Origin: an uncultured Planctomycetaceae bacterium
GTDB lineage: Bacteria > Planctomycetota > Planctomycetia > Planctomycetales > Planctomycetaceae
Assembly (NCBI GenBank): GCA_903823545.1
Contig: CAIJTL010000382.1
Location: 1 to 7,601 of the forward strand
Length of the DNA stretch: 7,601 nucleotides
Direction of reading: 5' to 3'
A program made the translations under genes and the position numbers. Positions 1 to 5,082 of the stretch are shown piece by piece (within the stretch, counting starts at the first letter, position 1; each line of letters begins with the position of its first letter). The notes beneath the pieces were generated by a model that saw only the letters and a list, made by a program, of their open reading frames with translations, made no database searches and was not told where the DNA came from.

Positions 1-16
1 CGATGTGTCGCGTCAT
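1..16 (-). CDS. 5' end of a minus-strand gene leaving the window
   Basis: On the minus strand an ATG at 16-14 is preceded by AGGAG (28-24) with a 7-base spacer, one of the best ribosome sites in the window. Reading is open to the left edge and gives only M-T-R-H-I, so the product cannot be named. The gene would lie downstream of, and in the same direction as, the sigma factor/membrane protein pair, 182 bases after the latter's stop. That makes it either a third operon member or a separate unit. The start signal is seen directly; that it begins a real gene is inference. Confidence 0.5.
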
Positions 17-74
17 TCAGTTTCTCCTACTACGAAATTGGGCAAATCGCGTTTGCTTCGGTCACACGTATCAG

Positions 75-107
75 TGGTCTTGGTCGTGGTTCATGGTTCG
101 TGATTGG
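75..107. repeat. Degenerate TGGT-based short tandem repeat
   Basis: Five consecutive units of 6, 6, 7, 7 and 7 bases follow the pattern TGGTCT, TGGTCG, TGGTTCA, TGGTTCG, TGATTGG. The tract is non-coding and lies between the membrane protein gene and the minus-strand start at 16. It looks like remnants of replication-slippage expansion. I see no evidence of a function. Confidence 0.4.
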
Positions 108-198
108 TGCAACAAATTGAAGTCAGTGTCATCGCCGTGATTTCGCATGACCCGAAAACTTCGGAATTCTTGCAAGTACCGAGGAATCTGACATCAGG

Positions 199-786
199 TC
201 AAAAGCCTTTTAACAATTGATTCAGATCGTCGCGAAGTGACGCAAAATGCTTGTCCGCCGTTCGCTGATTCAATCGCACAACGAAAACTCCAAATGCCGC
301 CATACTTAGCCAAATGAACGCCAGTCGCGGCAACTTGTGAGGCTCGGCTTTTCCCCAAAGTAGAAGGATCGCCGCAACAAGCGGAGGGAGCACGTACCAC
401 CAAGCAACGCTCTTCAAGAGCCGAAGCTGACTGTCGCACCATCGCAACTTCTGGCGAATAAACTCTTCGGACGGCGCGTCGCACAGAACCTGAGGTTGAT
501 GGTGCATGCGCAATAGGATTGCCGCCACCGAAATGGCCCAAACGCAAAGCAGAACCGTGCCGGTCATCGACAGCCATGTCGTGCTCACTCTCGGCCATGC
601 GATTCCGACCCAAATCAGCAGCACGGGAACCGCGGCAATCTCAAGTAAGTCACGACGGCGAACACCTCGTTCCAAAGTCACGCAACGCCGCCGCACATGA
701 CGTTGCAATTGCTCTCTTTGAAGTGAATCGAGCGGTTGACTCACTTCGGTTCGCCACTGTCGCTGTAAGTCATCAAAGCCCATCAT
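199..786 (-). CDS. Four-helix membrane protein, candidate anti-sigma partner of the ECF factor
   Basis: The protein has 195 residues. A charged cytoplasmic-type N-terminus (about 1-46, rich in Arg, Gln and Glu) is followed by two hydrophobic segments (about 48-64 and 70-92), a polar loop with Cys102 and Cys117, two more segments (about 127-144 and 154-171) and a basic C-terminal tail. The start overlaps the end of the sigma gene by 14 bases, which implies translational coupling. Two ATG codons sit in tandem; GGAG at 794-791 is 4 bases from the first and 7 from the second, so the second (783, giving 194 residues) may be the real start. Membrane proteins of this layout next to an ECF sigma gene are familiar from planctomycetes. 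Binding and inhibiting the sigma factor is inferred from position only; I see no zinc-binding anti-sigma motif (HxxxCxxC). No clear terminator follows the stop. Confidence 0.8.
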   Translation of the reverse strand: MMGFDDLQRQWRTEVSQPLDSLQREQLQRHVRRRCVTLERGVRRRDLLEIAAVPVLLIWVGIAWPRVSTTWLSMTGTVLLCVWAISVAAILLRMHHQPQVLCDAPSEEFIRQKLRWCDSQLRLLKSVAWWYVLPPLVAAILLLWGKAEPHKLPRLAFIWLSMAAFGVFVVRLNQRTADKHFASLRDDLNQLLKGF

Positions 787-1285
787 CGTTCTCCAGTCTG
801 TTTTGCGTCTTTGCGGTTTCTGCTAACTGCTGTTTGATGCGATGAACTCGAACGCGCAAAGCTCCTTCGGTGCTGCCAACGATCGAGACCATGTCGGCAT
901 AGCTCACGTCATCGAGCGCCAACAGCAAGATCGCTCGATCAGTGGGAGCGAGTGTCGCGATCAACGACTCAAAGACGTTGGATGAATCCGACTTCGCGTT
1001 AGATGTTCTGGTAACTACGTCTGCGGCATAGCCAGTCATCGGCAATAGCTTTTTCCGTGTTTGGTCTGCTCGCCGCCACGTCAATGCGGTGTTCAAGGCA
1101 ACTCGATAGCACCACGTGCTGCTGGAAGACTCCCCTCGAAAGGTCGACAGCGATTTCCAAATCTGCAGCAAGATTCCCTGAAACAAATCCTCCGAGTCTT
1201 CCGCCGCATACGACCGAGCGATCACACGCCATCGTCCGTGATTGACATCCAGCAATTTCAAAAAGAGCGCTTGTTGATCAACCAT
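773..1285 (-). CDS. ECF-type RNA polymerase sigma factor
   Basis: A 170-residue sigma-70 family protein of the extracytoplasmic-function type, which directs RNA polymerase to a small regulon. Region 2 spans about residues 8-72 and contains the acidic core-binding stretch (SEDLFQGILLQIW, 31-43) and the -10 recognition helix (TWCYRVALNTAL, 57-68). A Ser/Thr-rich linker follows. Region 4 spans about 104-155 with a helix-turn-helix in which SYADMVSIVGSTEGALRVRV (128-147) is the recognition part. There is no region 3, as expected for ECF factors. I chose ATG at 1285. A TTG at 1321 would add 12 residues, but neither start has a good ribosome site, so the start is uncertain. The stop TGA (775-773) lies inside the start of the membrane protein gene. 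The long leader on this strand contains a hairpin followed by a T tract, which may regulate transcription. Confidence 0.9.
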   Translation of the reverse strand: MVDQQALFLKLLDVNHGRWRVIARSYAAEDSEDLFQGILLQIWKSLSTFRGESSSSTWCYRVALNTALTWRRADQTRKKLLPMTGYAADVVTRTSNAKSDSSNVFESLIATLAPTDRAILLLALDDVSYADMVSIVGSTEGALRVRVHRIKQQLAETAKTQNRLENDDGL

Positions 1286-1364
1286 GAATGACGACCATCG
1301 TGCCGGATCAAAAGATGACAACCTATTTGTCGCTCAAGACCATTGGTTGTTACAGAAAAAATGA

Positions 1365-1410
1365 GAGACACGATTTCAACAATGGCGAGCCCGTTTTGAA
1401 ATCGCGTCTC
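1365..1410 (-). terminator. Hairpin plus T tract (minus strand) in the sigma factor leader
   Basis: Inverted arms 1365-1379 and 1396-1410 match over 15 positions with one mismatch (A1370 against C1405) around a 16-base loop. On the plus strand a run of six A lies just to the left (about 1356-1361). Read on the minus strand this is a stem followed by ATTTTTT, the classic intrinsic terminator layout. No T tract follows on the plus strand. No minus-strand gene is apparent just upstream of it, so it may be an attenuator in the sigma operon leader, the stop of an antisense transcript of the STAS gene, or a protein-binding inverted repeat. The structure is seen directly; its role is inference. Confidence 0.55.
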
Positions 1411-1541
1411 CAGCTTTGACTGTGAAGTGATCGCAGGCATCGCTTCGAGGTGTCCCGCGTAGACGCTACTATCCCAGCTGTGCGGCTCGTCTGAATGGTC
1501 TCGGTCGTTTGCCAACTCACTTCGTTTGCGAGGTCTCCGTC

Positions 1542-1862
1542 ATGTCTGGTCAATTTGCAACGCTTGAAATCTACAAGTCCGGTGATGTGACCGTGATTGG
1601 ATTTGGAGGACGCGAGGTGTTGGATCAAATCAACATCGGCGCTTGTCGCGAGCAGATTTCCGCACTGGTGAAGCGGGACAACATTAAGACGATCGCGTTT
1701 GAACTGACCGGCGTGCAATTAATTCCCAGCGGTATGCTCGGACTGATGGCCTCGTTGCGAGACTTGGGTGTGACGGTTCAGATCTTCAACCCGTCGGATG
1801 ACGTCCGCGAAGTTTTGGAAATCACGAAACTCAATCAACTCTTTGAAATTCACGAGGTCTGA
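1542..1862 (+). CDS. STAS-domain protein (anti-sigma factor antagonist-like)
   Basis: A 106-residue stand-alone STAS domain, the SpoIIAA-like fold that in partner-switching systems binds an anti-sigma kinase and is switched by serine phosphorylation. The hallmark is the strand and loop FELTGVQLIPSGMLGL at about 53-68. Ser63 aligns with the phosphorylated serine of the classic DSSGLG loop, but the preceding Asp is Pro and the following SG is GM. The C-terminal stretch VREVLEITKLNQLFEI (88-103) is typical of the family. ATG at 1542 is chosen because GAGG (1530-1533) lies 8 bases upstream; a TTG further up at 1509 has no such site. The stop is 2 bases before the serine hydrolase start, so the two are co-transcribed. 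No kinase or phosphatase partner is present in the window. Confidence 0.85.
   Translation: MSGQFATLEIYKSGDVTVIGFGGREVLDQINIGACREQISALVKRDNIKTIAFELTGVQLIPSGMLGLMASLRDLGVTVQIFNPSDDVREVLEITKLNQLFEIHEV
1854..1858 (+). promoter_or_regulatory. Ribosome site for the hydrolase embedded in the STAS gene end
   Basis: GAGGT sits within the last codons of the STAS gene, 6 bases before GTG 1865. The octamer CGAGGTCT occurs here (1853-1860) and also at the STAS gene's own ribosome site (1529-1536). Ribosomes finishing the STAS gene would expose or re-use the site, giving coupled translation. This supports the non-ATG start of the hydrolase. Confidence 0.65.
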
Positions 1863-1864
1863 TC

Positions 1865-3013
1865 GTGTCGCTCCTGAAGATTGCCCCCCCGGAACAATGT
1901 GGGCTGGATGTTGCTCGTTGGAAGACGGCGTTGGAGATCGCTCGTTGTTGGAGCGACCGAGACGATCGAGTGCCGGCCGTTGCGGTCATGGTCGCTCGCA
2001 AAGGATTAACTCCCGGCCCGCAGTTCTTTGGCCGACAACGATTGGCTTCAAATGCGCCGAAGCTGCGTGACGATGCGATCTTCTTGGTGGCGTCCATCAC
2101 AAAGCCGATCGTCTGCATGGGGACGATGCTGCTGATCGAGCGCGGGCAACTCACATTGAACGATCGAGTAACCGACTACATTCCGGAATTCGGAAAGAAC
2201 GGGAAATACGCAACGACGATCCGGCACTTGTTGACACATACATCCGGGTTGCCGGACATGCTGCCGAACAATACCGAACTCCGGAAAGCACACTCGCCCT
2301 TGTCTGCATTCGTCGCTGGAACATGCGACGTCACTCCCGACTTCCCGCCAGGGCGAGCCGTTCAATACCAAAGCAAAGGAATCGCAGTGCTCGCGGCGAT
2401 CATCGAAAAGATCACCGGGCAAAGTTGCGACGAATTCTTGCGACGTGAATTCTTTGAACCGCTCGGTATGAAAGACTCACGATTAGGCGCACCGAACGAA
2501 TGGTTCACGGGGACTTCGCCGACAGCCGATCGGATCGCTGAGATTCGAGTCCCTGCGGAACTCGCCGACGCCACCGACTGGAATTGGAATAGCCGCTACT
2601 GGCGTCAACTCGGAGCCGCCTGGGGAGGCTTGTTGACGACACCGATGGACCTCGGTCAGTTCGCCCAATTGATGCTCAATCATGGTCGAACCGGAACTCA
2701 ACAACTCTTATCACCGGCAAGCGTTGAAGAATCGACTCGCAATCAACTCGCCGTCATGAAAGATGTCCCCGACGAAGACCGCCGCTTCAAACCGTGGGGC
2801 TTCGGCTGGCGATTGCAGTGGTCTAATCACGCCAACACCTTTGGCGATCTCGTCAGCCCCACCACGTTCGGCCATTGGGGCGCCACCGGAACACTCCTCT
2901 GGATCGAGCCACAACGCGACTCATTCGCGATGATCCTCACCACTCAGCCGCTCGATCCCAACGGAGCACCGTTCCAACGCCTATCGAACGCAATCGCGGC
3001 CGCATTTGTGTGA
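1865..3013 (+). CDS. Serine hydrolase of the beta-lactamase / class C PBP family
   Basis: A 382-residue member of the beta-lactamase (Pfam Beta-lactamase, class C/esterase EstB-like) superfamily. All three active-site elements are visible: SxxK as S77-I-T-K80, the Tyr motif as Y168-Q-S170, and an HxG triad as H337-W-G339 in FGHWGATGT. The family signature HLLTHTSGLP is at 121-130 and WGGLLTTPMDLGQFAQL at about 253-269. Length is normal for the family. The start is GTG, supported by the internal GAGGT ribosome site and the absence of a better upstream codon. The N-terminus carries no signal peptide, so the enzyme is probably cytoplasmic, unlike true penicillin-binding proteins. Substrate is unknown: members include esterases, D-aminopeptidases and transesterases. 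The short gap after the STAS gene implies a shared mRNA and possibly a shared role. Confidence 0.92.
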   Translation: MSLLKIAPPEQCGLDVARWKTALEIARCWSDRDDRVPAVAVMVARKGLTPGPQFFGRQRLASNAPKLRDDAIFLVASITKPIVCMGTMLLIERGQLTLNDRVTDYIPEFGKNGKYATTIRHLLTHTSGLPDMLPNNTELRKAHSPLSAFVAGTCDVTPDFPPGRAVQYQSKGIAVLAAIIEKITGQSCDEFLRREFFEPLGMKDSRLGAPNEWFTGTSPTADRIAEIRVPAELADATDWNWNSRYWRQLGAAWGGLLTTPMDLGQFAQLMLNHGRTGTQQLLSPASVEESTRNQLAVMKDVPDEDRRFKPWGFGWRLQWSNHANTFGDLVSPTTFGHWGATGTLLWIEPQRDSFAMILTTQPLDPNGAPFQRLSNAIAAAFV

Positions 3014-3269
3014 TAGAGATTTTCAAGATCGAACCTCAAGCCCCATCGAAGCCAAATGCGGGTACGGGGGAGGCTTTCCGCCACGTTCGAACTTGAAGTC
3101 GCACGAACTGTCGCTGGTTGAAATGCAGGGGCTTGAACTGGATACTGCTGCCCCTTGTGAGGTGTCTCACGTCGTCACACTCTGGTCTCCGTTGGCGCTG
3201 CGGATTTGATTGCGAATCTGACAACTGGATGGCGGGCTGGAAACAACCAGGAACAATCAGGAATCCAAA
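3014..3269. other. Intergenic region upstream of the propeller gene
   Basis: These 256 bases hold no credible gene. A weak inverted repeat pairs AGGGGC with GCCCCT around a 17-base loop at about 3127-3155, with no T tract after it. AGGAA at 3259-3263 serves the next gene with a 6-base spacer. I could not identify a convincing -35/-10 pair, so the promoter of the propeller gene is unassigned. Confidence 0.4.
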
Positions 3270-4277
3270 ATGATGAAGAGCTGTTTGCTGTCGATCGCAG
3301 TGGTGCTCGGTCTTGCCATGCAGGGCAACGCCGCTGATCCGGTTAAGCCGGTGCGGATGGGATGCGGGATCATGACCTTCGACACGGTTCCCGGTTGGGG
3401 ACTCGGTGAGGACGGGAAGTCGGTCCTCGGTTCGACACACGGCGGCGTTGTGGTCGATAAGGCAGGAAACATCTACACCAGTTCGAGCCTGGGAGTCTTT
3501 GTCTTCTCGCCAGAAGGGAAAGTCATTCGTCGGTTTTTAGGAGACAAGTACAACAACATCCACGACATCGAAATTCGCGCCGAAGGCAACGACGAGTTCA
3601 TTTACGGTGCTCGCAATGCCGCTGGCGAAGGGATCAAGTTCCACGCCGAGACTGGCGACATCGTGCTGAAATTGGGAATTCCAACGAAAGCGGAATCGGG
3701 ATTGGAGCTGACCAAGTGGGCTCCAACGGCGATCACCGTCGCTCCGAATGGCGACATCATTTTGGCGGACGGCTACGCCAGCAATCACATCTTCAAGTAC
3801 GACAAGGCCGGCAAGTACATCAAGCATTTCGGCGTCAAAGGAAACGGCCTCAAGGAATTCAACACCGCGCACGGCATGACGTTGGATACGCGCTACGACC
3901 CTCCACGCCTGCTGATCTGCGATCGCAACCACACCCCGAAAGGGCGTCTGCTGCATTACAGCCTTGATGGCGAGTTCATCGACGAGGTCATCACTGGCCT
4001 AGGAATGCCAACATCGGCATCCGTCCAAGGAGATTACGTTTCGGTTCCTGACCTTCACGGTCGAGTGGTCATTCTCGACAAGAGCAACACGATCATGGCA
4101 GTCCTCGGCCACAACGCCGATCCGGCCACTCGAGTGAACCACAACGTCCCTCAAGACAAGTGGATCGAAGGAATCTTCAACGGCACTCACGGTTCCTACT
4201 GGGACAAAGACGGCAACCTCTATGTCCAAGACTGGAACAACTCCGGCCGCATCATGAAGCTGGTACGAGTGAAGTAG
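3270..4277 (+). CDS. Secreted NHL-repeat beta-propeller protein
   Basis: A 335-residue protein with a Sec-type signal peptide: Lys3, a hydrophobic core at about 5-17, and likely cleavage near Ala21/Ala22. The mature part carries repeated NHL-like blades, for example VVDKAGNIYT (61-70), ITVAPNGDIILADGYASNHI (155-174), MTLDTRYDPPRLLICDRN (203-220), and the closing blade SYWDKDGNLYVQDW (309-322). Blade-start histidines H57, H98, H201 and H307 sit in THGG, IHDI, AHGM and THGS contexts. This resembles the metal-binding histidines of the peptidyl-alpha-hydroxyglycine alpha-amidating lyase propeller, so a lyase-like or metal-binding site is possible but unproven. It is most safely called an exported six-bladed propeller. 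Two ATG codons are in tandem; AGGAA at 3259-3263 favours the first. It appears monocistronic, ending just before a strong terminator. Confidence 0.88.
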   Translation: MMKSCLLSIAVVLGLAMQGNAADPVKPVRMGCGIMTFDTVPGWGLGEDGKSVLGSTHGGVVVDKAGNIYTSSSLGVFVFSPEGKVIRRFLGDKYNNIHDIEIRAEGNDEFIYGARNAAGEGIKFHAETGDIVLKLGIPTKAESGLELTKWAPTAITVAPNGDIILADGYASNHIFKYDKAGKYIKHFGVKGNGLKEFNTAHGMTLDTRYDPPRLLICDRNHTPKGRLLHYSLDGEFIDEVITGLGMPTSASVQGDYVSVPDLHGRVVILDKSNTIMAVLGHNADPATRVNHNVPQDKWIEGIFNGTHGSYWDKDGNLYVQDWNNSGRIMKLVRVK

Positions 4278-4323
4278 TCGGAAGCTGAAGCTTGCGAGCG
4301 ACGTCTTGCATGCAAACAAAACT

Positions 4324-4364
4324 AAAAATGGCGTGCGATGATTGAGTTGTCGCACGCCATTTTT
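4324..4364 (+). terminator. Perfect 15-bp intrinsic terminator, potentially bidirectional
   Basis: Arms 4324-4338 and 4350-4364 are exactly complementary over 15 bases with an 11-base loop. The core is ATGGCGTGCGA and the stem ends in five A on the left and five T on the right, so the right side gives a U tract in the plus transcript and the left side one in a minus transcript. It lies 46 bases after the propeller stop and ends that transcription unit. Confidence 0.9.
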
Positions 4365-4365
4365 G

Positions 4366-4394
4366 TTGACATCAATTTGTCGGTGCCGACAAAT
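4366..4394 (+). promoter_or_regulatory. Candidate promoter/operator: TTGACA box and 9+9 bp dyad
   Basis: TTGACA (4366-4371) is a consensus -35 box directly after the terminator. It is followed by a perfect dyad, ATTTGTCGG (4375-4383) and CCGACAAAT (4386-4394) separated by TG. The dyad fills the expected -35/-10 spacer, as a repressor operator would. The -10 is not convincing, the best-placed hexamer being ACAAAT inside the right arm. The gene downstream starts at 4515, leaving a leader of over 100 bases. The dyad is certain; its use as an operator is inference. Confidence 0.45.
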
Positions 4395-4495
4395 GCCAAA
4401 CCCAATCGCATTCCCTTCGCTTTTCGAAAAGAGTTGGGGATGAAGTTGAAAAGCGAATGCACGCAATCTTCCAAGAATTGTAGGCTGCAACATCG

Positions 4496-4503
4496 AAAGG
4501 AGG
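4496..4503 (+). promoter_or_regulatory. Strong Shine-Dalgarno AAAGGAGG fixing the start at 4515
   Basis: AAAGGAGG is close to fully complementary to the 16S 3' end. The 11-base spacer to ATG 4515 is a little long. It decides against the in-frame ATG at 4440 and the still longer readings that would begin inside the terminator. Confidence 0.7.
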
Positions 4504-4514
4504 CATTCTCAATT

Positions 4515-4913
4515 ATGAACTCAACAGAAGAGCCGTTGGCGCTGAGTATTGAGCGAGACAGTGTGTGCGCGGGCGATGATTGCGACGCACCGCATCACGT
4601 TTCGATTCAAGTTCATCGCGAGTCTACCCTGCCTCAAGTCTTGGAAATCATTCGGAACACGGGGTACTTGGCTCGCATTACTGGCGGTTGCGCAACCTGG
4701 ATTGTCGAATCCGATCGACCGCTGGCAGTCGTGGCGGAGCAGTGGACGACACCAAGATTCTTGATCGTTCCCGATACACTCATTGCGACTTGCCAAACGA
4801 ACGAAGGCTCCCACCGATTGTTTTTTCGCTATTGGTGCCAAGTTGACCCGGATCGCGTGTTCGACGCCCTTCAGGCTGGTCGACCACTCCCGGATCAGTA
4901 TGGGCGAGAATAA
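4515..4913 (+). CDS. Conserved-looking hypothetical protein, 132 residues
   Basis: I cannot name this protein. It is soluble-looking, with no signal peptide and no membrane segment. Visible points: a Cys/Asp-rich stretch VCAGDDCDAPHH (17-28), a Gly-Cys turn ITGGCATWIV (55-64), LAVVAEQW (70-77), and an aromatic block LFFRYWCQVDPDRVFDAL (102-119). Of five cysteines (18, 23, 59, 93, 108), C18/C23 with H27/H28 could bind metal, though the spacing matches no motif I know. The alternation of short strands and a helix near 38-50 (STLPQVLEIIRN) suggests a small alpha/beta fold. The gene stands alone between a terminator upstream and a 169-base gap downstream. Codon use looks like that of its neighbours, and with the strong ribosome site this argues for a real gene. 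Confidence 0.75.
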   Translation: MNSTEEPLALSIERDSVCAGDDCDAPHHVSIQVHRESTLPQVLEIIRNTGYLARITGGCATWIVESDRPLAVVAEQWTTPRFLIVPDTLIATCQTNEGSHRLFFRYWCQVDPDRVFDALQAGRPLPDQYGRE

Positions 4914-4978
4914 CAGGACTCGTTGTTACGACCGCGCGAATCGAACTAACTGATGCACACGCAATACGATCTCTGTTG

Positions 4979-5008
4979 TTGTCATCGAGAACTGGCCGAT
5001 ACTACGAT
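4979..5008 (+). promoter_or_regulatory. Weak candidate promoter for the DUF1501 gene
   Basis: TTGTCA (4979-4984) matches the -35 consensus at 5 of 6 positions. TACGAT (5003-5008), 18 bases on, matches the -10 consensus at 4 of 6. It would start transcription some 70 bases before ATG 5083. A direct repeat TGGCCGAT occurs at 4993-5000 (inside the spacer) and again at 5025-5032, and could be a binding site. All of this is a pattern match only. Confidence 0.3.
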
Positions 5009-5082
5009 GCCGCCACATCTAACTTGGCCGATGGGTCATTGATGACTCCGGCTGAATTCCTCCCGCCTTCCGAGTGCCCACC

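Noticed and set aside
194..613. Minus-strand open frame overlapping the membrane protein gene
   Set aside because: Its product has no coherent domain, membrane or signal pattern and it lies fully within the better supported gene in another frame.
1286..1321. TTG start adding 12 residues to the sigma factor
   Set aside because: TTG is a rare start, no ribosome site precedes it, and the extension adds nothing recognisable. It cannot be fully excluded because ATG 1285 also lacks a good site.
1416..1472. TTGACT and TACTAT as a promoter for the STAS gene
   Set aside because: The two boxes are 45 bases apart, far too distant for a single sigma-70 promoter, and neither has a good partner at 16-18 bases.
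1509..1541. Longer STAS protein from TTG 1509
   Set aside because: The GAGG site lies just ahead of ATG 1542, and the added residues precede the domain without matching it.
4338..4514. N-terminal extension of the 132-residue protein
   Set aside because: It would begin inside the terminator hairpin and run through the dyad and the ribosome site; AAAGGAGG supports 4515.
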